Source: Bacillota bacterium | Lineage (GTDB): Bacteria; Bacillota; Clostridia; Acetivibrionales; DSM-1351 | DNA length: 64,000 nt | Reading direction: 5' to 3' | Assembly: GCA_023416275.1 (NCBI GenBank) | Contig: JAEZIB010000029.1 | Location: forward strand, 24,622 to 88,621 | Notes under the pieces: generated by a model | Told to the model about the DNA's origin: nothing | The model's database searches: none | What the model saw: the letters and a program-made list of their open reading frames with translations, nothing else | Translations under genes and position numbers: made by a program | In this document: positions 44,583 through 52,746 of the stretch, in pieces | Position numbering within the stretch: position 1 is the first letter of the stretch | How the letters are laid out: each line of letters opens with the position of its first letter

Positions 44583-44875
44583 AAGATGCACTAGGATTAT
44601 TGGAGACAAAAGGTCTTACAGCAGCAGTAAATGGCGCTGATGCAGCGGTTAAGGCTGCTGGCGTGGTTATAGCGAAAATTGAAAAAATAGGCTCTGCTTA
44701 TGTCACTTTGGCACTAAAAGGTGATGTTGCATCGGTTAAGGCTGCGATAAGTGCAGCTACCGAGGAAGCCGCTAAGTATGGCAAGGTTATTAGTTCCTGT
44801 GTAATACCTCGTCCCCATATTGAGGTTTTAAAGGGGTTTAACCTAATGAAAGCACAGAAACACAACAACGAGTAG
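44579..44875 (+). CDS. BMC-H microcompartment shell hexamer
   Basis: A 98-residue paralogue of the 38870 protein: DALGLLETKGLTAAVNGADAAVKAA, pore KIGSAYVTLALKGD, tail CVIPRPHIEV. Close to the first copy, so a recent duplication or mixed facet is likely. Confidence 0.95.
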   Translation: MKDALGLLETKGLTAAVNGADAAVKAAGVVIAKIEKIGSAYVTLALKGDVASVKAAISAATEEAAKYGKVISSCVIPRPHIEVLKGFNLMKAQKHNNE

Positions 44876-44876
44876 G

Positions 44877-44936
44877 AAGGAGGAATATTAAACTTCAGTG
44901 CTTGAAAGCACATGGTTTTAATATTAAAGCAAAATC
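44877..44936 (+). promoter_or_regulatory. Hairpin between the ribosome site and start of the TrpB-like gene
   Basis: AAGGAGG at 44877-44883 is 53 bases from the only usable ATG (44937), since TAA at 44925 blocks earlier in-frame starts. Between them ATATTAAAC and GTTTTAATAT pair around a second hairpin GTGCTT/AAGCAC, which would bring the site to about 12 bases from the ATG. Predicted by eye. Confidence 0.4.
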
Positions 44937-46583
44937 ATGTTAAATAATCAATATGTAAATAAAAAGGATATACCCAAATACTGGTATAATATTTCGGCAG
45001 ATTTTCCTGAGATGTATACTCCGAGTATAGATCCTGCTACAAAGAAAGCAGTAACTTTCAGTAGTCTTTCTAAAATGCATCCGGAAAGCCTGGTTGAGCA
45101 GGAATTAAACACGACTGACAGGTTCATTCCGATTCCTGAAGAACTCCAAAGAATATATCAGACATGGAGACCGACTCCCCTGGTTAGAGCTTATAATTTG
45201 GAAGAATATTTGCAGACCAAATGTAAAATATTTTACAAATATGAGGGAATATCGCCTATAGGTAGTCATAAAGCTAATTCTGCGGTTGCTCAAGCATATT
45301 ACTGCAAAAAAGCTGGCTTAAAAAATGTCGTGGCAGAGACAGGTGCAGGACAATGGGGAAGTGCAATAAGTATGGCTTCATCTTTCTTCGGTTTGAATTG
45401 CACGGTGTTCATGGTAAAAAACAGCTTTGATTCAAAGCCTGCAAGAAGGATAATGATGCAGACTTTCGGCTCGGAGGTTTTAAGCAGTCCTTCAAACAGA
45501 ACTTCTGTGGGAGCGGATATACTCAGGAATAATCCTTCCTTTCAGGGGAGCCTTGGCGCTGCGATTGGAGAGGCGGTAGAAGCTGCTTTGAATGATAATG
45601 ATACGGCTTATGCCCTTGGAAGTGCGATGAATTTTGTCTGTCTGCACCAAACCATTATTGGAAATGAACTCAAGAACCAGCTTGAATCTCTTGATATAAA
45701 GCCAAATTATATAATTAGCTGCATAGGCGGCGGTAGTAGCTTTGCTGGAATAGCCTTTCCGTTTCTGCCTGAAAAGGTAAGGAAAAACTGGGATCTGAAT
45801 TTTATTGCTGTTGAATCGAATGCTGTTCCAAGTGCCACAAAGGGCGCTTATACATATGATTATGGTGATTCTGCAAGACTGACACCGTTAAGCAAGATGT
45901 ACACACTGGGTCATGAATTTGCAGCGCCAGTTATACATTCGGGAGGGCTGAGATATCACGGGCTTTCTCCTCTGGTAAGTAAATTTATACTTGACGGGCA
46001 TGCCACGGCAAGAGCGTATTCACAGCTTGACATATATAACGCCGCAAAGCTTTTTGCAAAATGTGAGGGTTATATACCAGCACCTGAGTCTGCCCATTCA
46101 ATTAAGGCAGCAATAGATGTAGCTGTTGAGAATAGAAATGAAGAAAAGAATATAATATTCTGTCTTACAGGTCATGGTTTTTTTGATTTGGCTGGATATG
46201 AGAAATTTAACTCTGGCAAGATGGAGGATTCATCATCTCCAAATGAAAGTATAAAAGAATCCCTTACAAAGCTAAAAAAAATAGTTGACTTACCCGATGA
46301 CAGTAGGAAGCCGGCTTGTGCAGCAAGCAGCAGTAATCCCGGGTTTGATATATGGTGGGATAAGCACTTTAGCACTCAGACAGCCCAAACCGATAACAGA
46401 TTCAATGTAGGTTTCAGTGAAAGAACTTGTAATGATACATTGTATAATGTTTTGACTGAAAAAAAGGTAAGCGATGCATTAAGAAATAACCAAAGAGAGC
46501 TTAGAGTTACTAAAGGTTGTGTGATAACTCCTCTGGCTGAGGATATGATTAAACGCAGTGGTGTTGCTATAAAATATGAATAA
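44937..46583 (+). CDS. TrpB-like PLP enzyme (TrpB2 group) with C-terminal extension
   Basis: A 548-residue PLP-dependent beta-synthase. Core residues ~1-425: RPTPLVRAYNLEE, lysine in GSHKANSA, ETGAGQWGSA, CIGGGSSFAG and GHGFFDLAGY. TrpB2 relatives add a nucleophile (indole or other) to an aminoacrylate from serine or phosphoserine. The last ~125 residues are extra; they end in a segment (RVTKGCVITPLAEDMIKRSG) like the tails of some microcompartment enzymes, so it may be a shell-targeting tail. Trp synthase TrpA is not encoded here. Confidence 0.88.
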   Translation: MLNNQYVNKKDIPKYWYNISADFPEMYTPSIDPATKKAVTFSSLSKMHPESLVEQELNTTDRFIPIPEELQRIYQTWRPTPLVRAYNLEEYLQTKCKIFYKYEGISPIGSHKANSAVAQAYYCKKAGLKNVVAETGAGQWGSAISMASSFFGLNCTVFMVKNSFDSKPARRIMMQTFGSEVLSSPSNRTSVGADILRNNPSFQGSLGAAIGEAVEAALNDNDTAYALGSAMNFVCLHQTIIGNELKNQLESLDIKPNYIISCIGGGSSFAGIAFPFLPEKVRKNWDLNFIAVESNAVPSATKGAYTYDYGDSARLTPLSKMYTLGHEFAAPVIHSGGLRYHGLSPLVSKFILDGHATARAYSQLDIYNAAKLFAKCEGYIPAPESAHSIKAAIDVAVENRNEEKNIIFCLTGHGFFDLAGYEKFNSGKMEDSSSPNESIKESLTKLKKIVDLPDDSRKPACAASSSNPGFDIWWDKHFSTQTAQTDNRFNVGFSERTCNDTLYNVLTEKKVSDALRNNQRELRVTKGCVITPLAEDMIKRSGVAIKYE

Positions 46584-46600
46584 ATTTACGGTGATTGATT

Positions 46601-48022
46601 ATGAATGGAGAAAGTATATGTGATTTGAGGTCTGCGCTTAGGCTTTTAAACAATAGCGGAGAAAAAATAGAAATTGTAGATAGGGAAATGTCTGCAGTGT
46701 GTGAAATTCCATCACATTATGCTAACTACGGTGCGGGAGTACCAAATGTCAGCAATTTAAACCATGGTAGTCCTGTTATATATAATAATGTGAAGGGGCA
46801 TTCAATGCCTGTACTTGTCGGACTCTTTAATTCTAGGGCTGCATGTTCAAAAATGCTGGGGCTGGATTGCGAAAAGGTTGGAAGAGAGCTTTCTGATTAT
46901 GTAATTGAAGGGTATCATCCTGTAATGGTTGACAATCCGCCCTGTCAGGAAAATGTAATAACTCAAGATATAGATATAACTCGCACATTACCTGTTCTTA
47001 CATATACCAAGGATAATGCGGGGCCTTACATAACCACGGGAATAGTATATGCCAAAGACCCTGAAACAGGCGAAGAGGATATTACGATACATAGGCTTTG
47101 TGTTCAGGGAAAAGATACGTTGACTGTCTACCTGATTCCGGGAAGGCATATTGAGATATTTTACAGGAAGGCAGTAAAGTTGGGGAAACCCCTTCCGATA
47201 ACAATAAATATTGGTGTAGATCCTGCAATAACACTGGTATCGACATTTTCATATCCCGTTACTCTTCTTGGCTATAATGAACTGAATATTGCTGGAGCTT
47301 TGAGGAAAAGTGGTGTCCAAGTTGCAAAGGCTGTTACAAATGAGGCAAAATGTATTGCTTCTTCTGAGATAGTACTTGAAGGGTATATCATGCCACAAGA
47401 AATGCCTGAAAATATAAGCAACCCAGAAGGTCACTCACTTCCAGAGTTTCTTGGATATATAGGAAAGGCTCAGAAATCATTGCCTGTAGTAAAGGTAACA
47501 GCCATTACACATAGAAACAACCCTATTTACCAGACGATAGTGGGGCCAGGGGCAGAGCTGTCAAATATATGCGGGATAGCAACAGAAGCTAGTCTTTTCA
47601 AGTGTATAAAGGATTCCGTTACAAATAAGATTTTAAATTGCTATTGCAGTCATTGCGGAGGTGGCAAGCTAACGGCATTTCTTCAGTTCAGAAAGGACTC
47701 TGAAATGGATGATGCGAAAACACGTCAGGCAGGAATAGCAGCATTTACTGCATTTCATGAATTAAAGCATGTGTATCTTGTGGATGAAGATGTTAATATC
47801 CTTGATGAAAGAGAAGTGCTGTGGGCTATGACTACAAGATTCCAAGGAACTCACTCAATAATATCTATACCCAATTTAAATTGCCATGTGCTTGACCCAT
47901 CACAAACTCCAGAATTTTCAAGTGATAACACTATTCAGGGGACTACTTACAAGACAGTTTTCGACTGTACTGTTCCATATAAACTGAAAAACCAATTTAG
48001 GAGGGTCGACTATGGATGGTAA
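46601..48022 (+). CDS. UbiD family decarboxylase
   Basis: A 473-residue prenylated-FMN decarboxylase of the UbiD group. The catalytic acidic pair sits in LVDEDVNILDEREVLWAM, with the phosphate/metal region THRNNPIYQTIVGPG. UbiD enzymes act on aromatic or unsaturated acids, so an aminohydroxybenzoate is a reasonable substrate here. Its flavin prenyltransferase UbiX is encoded at 50049. Overlaps the next gene by 11 bases. Start ATG 46601. Confidence 0.9.
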   Translation: MNGESICDLRSALRLLNNSGEKIEIVDREMSAVCEIPSHYANYGAGVPNVSNLNHGSPVIYNNVKGHSMPVLVGLFNSRAACSKMLGLDCEKVGRELSDYVIEGYHPVMVDNPPCQENVITQDIDITRTLPVLTYTKDNAGPYITTGIVYAKDPETGEEDITIHRLCVQGKDTLTVYLIPGRHIEIFYRKAVKLGKPLPITINIGVDPAITLVSTFSYPVTLLGYNELNIAGALRKSGVQVAKAVTNEAKCIASSEIVLEGYIMPQEMPENISNPEGHSLPEFLGYIGKAQKSLPVVKVTAITHRNNPIYQTIVGPGAELSNICGIATEASLFKCIKDSVTNKILNCYCSHCGGGKLTAFLQFRKDSEMDDAKTRQAGIAAFTAFHELKHVYLVDEDVNILDEREVLWAMTTRFQGTHSIISIPNLNCHVLDPSQTPEFSSDNTIQGTTYKTVFDCTVPYKLKNQFRRVDYGW

Positions 48023-49031
48023 AAGAATAGGCATCCTAACAGGTGGAGAGTTGCTTTCACTAAAAGCCAAAATGGCCCATGGGGTGATGCGGTACAGAAA
48101 TGATATAGAGGTAGTTATTGACCAAAGCTGTTCAGGCAGAAATGTTAAGGATTTGCTGCCGTATGTAAATAAAAATATTCCCGTTGTTGGTACATTGCAG
48201 GAGGCTTATGAGTTGGGCATAAATGAACTGCTTATGGGCGTGGCCCCTCCCGGCGGTGGAATGCCTCCTGAATGGCTTGGCATTATAGAGGATGCGCTTT
48301 CTAAAGGTATAAAAATAGCAAACGGCCTCCATATCCGCCTTTCTGAAGAGGAGAGGTTTCAAAAGTACAAGGACTATATATCTGATATTAGATATAGCTA
48401 TATTCCAAAAGATGTTGCACATGGAAGGGCAGCAAAGCTTAACAAAAATGTCATACTGACTGTAGGCTCGGATTGTGCCAGTGGCAAAATGACAACAGCA
48501 CTAGAGCTTCACCAGTGTTGCAGGAAAAGAGGAATGAAATCGGATTTTATACCTACTGGACAGACTGGCATGTATATTATGGATAATGGCTTTGCAATTG
48601 ATACAGTTATTTCAGATTTTATGGCGGGTGCTATAGAGGAATTTGTATGTGAAGCAGCGCAGCAAAATGATTTTATTTTTGTAGAGGGACAGGGTTCATT
48701 GATTCATCCTGCATATTCGGGTGTTACACTTGGACTTATGCACGGTTCTGCACCTAATATTATTGTATTTGCACATGACATAACTAGAGGAAAGCTTGCT
48801 TATTTTGATAAAAATATTCCGTCTATTGAGGAGCAAATTGAAATTACCGAAAGACTGGCTAGCTACCAAAGACAATGCAGAGTTCTGGGAATATCTCTTT
48901 TTGCGGCAAATATGGAACGTGCTGAAGTAGAAGAAGTAATTCAAGAAATGGAAAGTAAGTACGGCATACCGGTATTTGCCCCGCTGGTTACGGGCTGTGA
49001 CAAGTTTGTGGATATTTTGGAGGAATACTAG
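48012..49031 (+). CDS. DUF1611 family protein (DgcN-like)
   Basis: A 339-residue two-domain protein: Rossmann-like N-terminus (GVAPPGGGMPPEW), then a P-loop domain (VGSDCASGKMTTALELH and TGQTGMYI). DUF1611 protein DgcN of marine bacteria is an N-acetyltransferase acting on D-glutamate, partnered with an enolase-type racemase, as here. Substrate may differ. Confidence 0.82.
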   Translation: MDGKRIGILTGGELLSLKAKMAHGVMRYRNDIEVVIDQSCSGRNVKDLLPYVNKNIPVVGTLQEAYELGINELLMGVAPPGGGMPPEWLGIIEDALSKGIKIANGLHIRLSEEERFQKYKDYISDIRYSYIPKDVAHGRAAKLNKNVILTVGSDCASGKMTTALELHQCCRKRGMKSDFIPTGQTGMYIMDNGFAIDTVISDFMAGAIEEFVCEAAQQNDFIFVEGQGSLIHPAYSGVTLGLMHGSAPNIIVFAHDITRGKLAYFDKNIPSIEEQIEITERLASYQRQCRVLGISLFAANMERAEVEEVIQEMESKYGIPVFAPLVTGCDKFVDILEEY

Positions 49032-50056
49032 TGAATTTAAGAATTGAAAAGCTTGACTTACCGTTAAAGGAAAAATTTAAAATAAGTCACTCTGAATTTG
49101 AAAGCATAAAGCAGCTACTGGTTATTATAGAAGACAAGGAAATAATGGCATATGGTGAAATCATACCAGTGGAATTTTTCAATGAGCCTTATACAAAAGC
49201 ATATGAGCAGGCTGTCAAGGTGGTAGCTGATTATGGTAAGGTTTGTTCCAAAATACAAACAGTGAGTGATATAAGAAGTCTGGTAAAAAAACTTTCTGAA
49301 CGAGGGTATTTTAACTGCATTATATGTGGGTTTGAAATGGCAATGCTGGATTACCTGGGGAAGGTTAACAGGAAAATGCTATGGGAGCTTTTGGACCTTC
49401 TGGAGCCTCAAAAGAGAAGAACACCATTCACAATGCCTATTATGGACGATTTGAGTTGGAAAGATAAGATTTCAGCTGAGGCTACACTTATTAAAATTAA
49501 GCTTGGCGGTGAGATGGATCGGGATTACCTGGAGTATGTAAAGCAAAACAAAAACAGGGTTTTTTTTCTCGATGTAAATCAAGGCTGGACTTTAGAGAAG
49601 CTAAGGGAATACCGGGAGTATCTGAATCTTGATAATGTACTAATGCTTGAAGAGCCAGTGAAGCTTAAAGAAAAATCTGAGTTAGCAGAGGTAAAAAAGC
49701 TTTTGACGAATACTCCTCTGTTTCTTGACGAATCTGTGAAGAGCGGAGCCTCTGCGGCTGATTTTGCTGACTACATTGATGGCGTGAATATAAAGGTAAC
49801 CAAATTCGGTGGTCTTCTGCAAAGTCTTGAGGCCGCTAAGTTTTTGAAGGAGAAAAACCTCAAGCTTATGCTTGGATGCTTTCTGGAATCCTCTCTTTCA
49901 ATAGCGTATGCATATTCAATATCAAGCTTGTTTGACTTTATTGACTTAGATGGTGCAACTTTTATAAAAACCGAGCCCTTCATGGGAATAGGAATACATA
50001 ATGGCGAAATAGAGATGGACTACAGAGGGTATGGTATAGGAGTGGTATATGAATAA
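49031..50056 (+). CDS. Enolase-superfamily dipeptide epimerase (DgcA-like)
   Basis: A 341-residue muconate-lactonizing-type epimerase. Lysine pair TLIKIKLGG (K-x-K), metal ligands LDVNQGW, LEEPV and LDES, second lysine NIKVTKFGG. These epimerise L-Ala-D/L-Glu or N-acyl amino acids. GTG start, overlapping the DUF1611 stop by one base, so it forms a fixed pair. Confidence 0.88.
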   Translation: MNLRIEKLDLPLKEKFKISHSEFESIKQLLVIIEDKEIMAYGEIIPVEFFNEPYTKAYEQAVKVVADYGKVCSKIQTVSDIRSLVKKLSERGYFNCIICGFEMAMLDYLGKVNRKMLWELLDLLEPQKRRTPFTMPIMDDLSWKDKISAEATLIKIKLGGEMDRDYLEYVKQNKNRVFFLDVNQGWTLEKLREYREYLNLDNVLMLEEPVKLKEKSELAEVKKLLTNTPLFLDESVKSGASAADFADYIDGVNIKVTKFGGLLQSLEAAKFLKEKNLKLMLGCFLESSLSIAYAYSISSLFDFIDLDGATFIKTEPFMGIGIHNGEIEMDYRGYGIGVVYE

Positions 50057-50624
50057 AAGAATAGCTGTTGCCGTTACTGGAGCTTCGGGAAGCATATATG
50101 CATTGAGAACTATTCAGCTTTTGAAGGAATACGGCTGTGAGGTCTATCTTGTAATGTCGGAAGGTGCAATAGAAACTATGAAATGCGAGGTGGAACTGGA
50201 TTATGCCAGAAATATTCTCTCCCTGGTTGATGAGGTTTTTGACAATAGAGATATTGGCTGTTCCCTCGCAAGTGGGTCATTTCATCTGGATGCACTGCTG
50301 GTAATACCGTGTTCTATTAATACCATCGGAGTGCTACACTCATCACTGGCAAACACACTGATAGGACGATGTGCGGTTGTTGCTCAGAAAGAAAAAAGGC
50401 AGATAGTACTGGTACCCAGAGAAATGCCTATGCCGACGCTTGCTCTGAAGCAAATGTATGAGCTGTCAATGCTCGGTATGGATGTTTGCATTGCAAGTCC
50501 GGGATTTTATTCCAAACCTGCGACGATGAATGACCTGATTGATCATGTGGTATTTAAGGTCTTGAATATGCTTAAAATTAAGAATGATCTGATACCTGAA
50601 TGGAATAGAAAATTTATTGAGTAG
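50049..50624 (+). CDS. ubiX: UbiX-type flavin prenyltransferase
   Basis: A 191-residue enzyme making prenylated FMN for UbiD: AVAVTGASGSIYALR, IPCSINTIGVLHSS and VPREMPMPTLAL are canonical. It overlaps the epimerase by 8 bases. The presence of both UbiD and UbiX in the operon argues that decarboxylation is part of the pathway. Confidence 0.93.
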   Translation: MNKRIAVAVTGASGSIYALRTIQLLKEYGCEVYLVMSEGAIETMKCEVELDYARNILSLVDEVFDNRDIGCSLASGSFHLDALLVIPCSINTIGVLHSSLANTLIGRCAVVAQKEKRQIVLVPREMPMPTLALKQMYELSMLGMDVCIASPGFYSKPATMNDLIDHVVFKVLNMLKIKNDLIPEWNRKFIE

Positions 50625-50663
50625 TGACATAAATATAAAAGATAATAGACTGGAGTTGACTGT

Positions 50664-50939
50664 ATGAACAGAAATGAAATATTGGAAAAAATAAAACTTA
50701 TTCTTGTAAATAAATTAAAACTTGTGTCAAAACATGAACTGATTAATGAGAAGACAAATCTATTGAAGGATTTCAGTATCGATTCGGTCAAAATAGTAAA
50801 TCTGCTAGTAGAACTGGAAAAAACTTTTCAAATTGACATAGATTCTGAGGATATATCGTTTGAGACGCTTACAGATATACCTAAGATGATTGATTTTATT
50901 GATGATGTGCTTAGCTCAGGAAATAATCCTGAGAAATAG
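50664..50939 (+). CDS. Acyl/peptidyl carrier protein
   Basis: A 91-residue carrier with attachment serine in FSIDSVKIVNLLVELE. Likely loaded by the 41595 ligase and served by the BtrH-like protein at 54786. Third carrier in the window. Confidence 0.87.
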   Translation: MNRNEILEKIKLILVNKLKLVSKHELINEKTNLLKDFSIDSVKIVNLLVELEKTFQIDIDSEDISFETLTDIPKMIDFIDDVLSSGNNPEK

Positions 50940-50949
50940 GAGGTAAAGA

Positions 50950-52746
50950 TTGAAAAATTCCAGCCAAATGAATATTTTATCCGCTTTCTTTTGGATGTAC
51001 AGGTATGTAAAGCCATATAAAATATGGCTTTTTACCAGTATATTCAGTTCAATAATTATTGTATTTGTTAATATAGTTAAGGCTGATGTTATCAACAGAC
51101 TAATAAATAATGCCTTAAATCATAAAAACGGTTATTTATATGTACTGGGAGCCGTATTTTTAATTATATTGATTTCAGGTACCATATTCAGCTATATGCT
51201 CAAATATTCAATAGGAAGGTTTGGATTATTTGCTGTCAGAGACTTAAAAAATTCTATTGTGAATCATATTTCAGGGCTTAAGATTGGCGCTGTTGATGAA
51301 ATTCACTCAGGCATACTTGTATCAAAGTTCAATAATGATTTGCAGATAATAGAAGGATTTATAAATGGTAATCTTGTGAACATGCTTTTTCAGCCTATTA
51401 TGTTTATAGGCTCTATTATTTATATGGGGACTATTAATTGGAAACTTCTTATTGCCAGCTTTATATTCACGCCTGTTTCAATTTATTTTTCCAATAGGTT
51501 TGGAGGAAAAATAGGAATCTATTCGGAGGAGTACCTTAAGCACATGGGTAGTGCTTCGGGAATAATAAAAGACTCAATAAGCGGCATCGAGACAGTTAAA
51601 TCTTATAACTTGGTAGGATATTTACTGAAGAGGTGCTACGGGTATTTTGAAATGGCTAGGAATAAGGCTGTGGACATGGAACGATGTAAGATGTACCTTT
51701 TTCCGTTTATAATAATATTAATGGAAATTCCCGGTGTAATATGCATATTATTTGGAGGATATCTTACTTTACAGGGGGAAATGAGCGTAGGAGCGCTTGT
51801 AGCATTTTTCCAGATACTGAATTATGTCGTACAGCCATCAACAATGATTCCATGGCTGATTACAGACATAAAGAATACAGGCGGTGCTATTAATAATATA
51901 AACAAGCTGTTCCTAAAAAAATTGGAACGCAGCTCTGGTGAGGCTTATCCTGTAAAAGAAGGCATTGCTATTGAATTTGATAATGTAATCTTTAAATATA
52001 ATGACGGAGGAGAAGTTCTAAAGGGAGTTGATTTCAAAATTTCTAGTGGGGACAAGGTTGCAATTGTAGGGGCGAGCGGAAATGGTAAAAGTACCATGCT
52101 CAATATTATCTGCGGGTTTTATAGCGTTACGTCGGGAAGAGTCAAAATATTCGGTGAAGATATAGATAAATGGAATTTAAAAGGTTTAAGACAGAAAATT
52201 GCATATATATCACAGGATGCATTTTTATATCCCATTTCAATATATGACAATATTATATATGGAAAACTAGGTGCTTCAAAGGAAAGTGTGCTAAGCGCTG
52301 CTGAAACTGCTCATGCACATGAGTTTATTGGCAGTTTGCCCGAGTATTATGACACAATGGTTGGGGATGGCGGAATAAAACTCTCAGGAGGTCAAAAACA
52401 GAGAATAGCAATTGCCAGAGCTATTCTCAAGGATGCTCCGATAATACTGATGGATGAACCTACATCTGCACTTGACAGTCAGAGTGAGGAGCTGGTTTAT
52501 GAAGCTGTTCTCAGGAGTTCCGAGGATAAAACAGTGCTGGTAGTGGCTCATAAGCTTTCTACAATCAAATGGGCGGATTATTTTATTGTTGTAGATCAGG
52601 GTGTTGTAAAAGAAAAAGGGTCATATGGGGAACTTATGAAAATAGGAGGCGTTTTTAAGAGTCTATATGACAAGCAGACTCGGGGCAACGATAATATGTT
52701 ATATGAGGATTCAAAATCTGCACTTGGAGGTAAAAATGCAATTTAA
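50950..52746 (+). CDS. ABC exporter, TMD-NBD fusion
   Basis: A 598-residue half-exporter with six N-terminal spans, then an NBD: Walker A VGASGNGKST, signature LSGGQKQRIAIARA, Walker B IILMDEPTSALD, H-loop VVAHKLST. TTG start after AGGAGG. Its end overlaps the second half-exporter by 11 bases, pointing to a heterodimer for product export. Confidence 0.92.
   Translation: MKNSSQMNILSAFFWMYRYVKPYKIWLFTSIFSSIIIVFVNIVKADVINRLINNALNHKNGYLYVLGAVFLIILISGTIFSYMLKYSIGRFGLFAVRDLKNSIVNHISGLKIGAVDEIHSGILVSKFNNDLQIIEGFINGNLVNMLFQPIMFIGSIIYMGTINWKLLIASFIFTPVSIYFSNRFGGKIGIYSEEYLKHMGSASGIIKDSISGIETVKSYNLVGYLLKRCYGYFEMARNKAVDMERCKMYLFPFIIILMEIPGVICILFGGYLTLQGEMSVGALVAFFQILNYVVQPSTMIPWLITDIKNTGGAINNINKLFLKKLERSSGEAYPVKEGIAIEFDNVIFKYNDGGEVLKGVDFKISSGDKVAIVGASGNGKSTMLNIICGFYSVTSGRVKIFGEDIDKWNLKGLRQKIAYISQDAFLYPISIYDNIIYGKLGASKESVLSAAETAHAHEFIGSLPEYYDTMVGDGGIKLSGGQKQRIAIARAILKDAPIILMDEPTSALDSQSEELVYEAVLRSSEDKTVLVVAHKLSTIKWADYFIVVDQGVVKEKGSYGELMKIGGVFKSLYDKQTRGNDNMLYEDSKSALGGKNAI

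Noticed and set aside
38561..44875. Shell genes as an ethanolamine, propanediol or glycyl-radical microcompartment
   Set aside because: None of the signature lyases, aldehyde or alcohol dehydrogenases, PduL or cobalamin genes is near.
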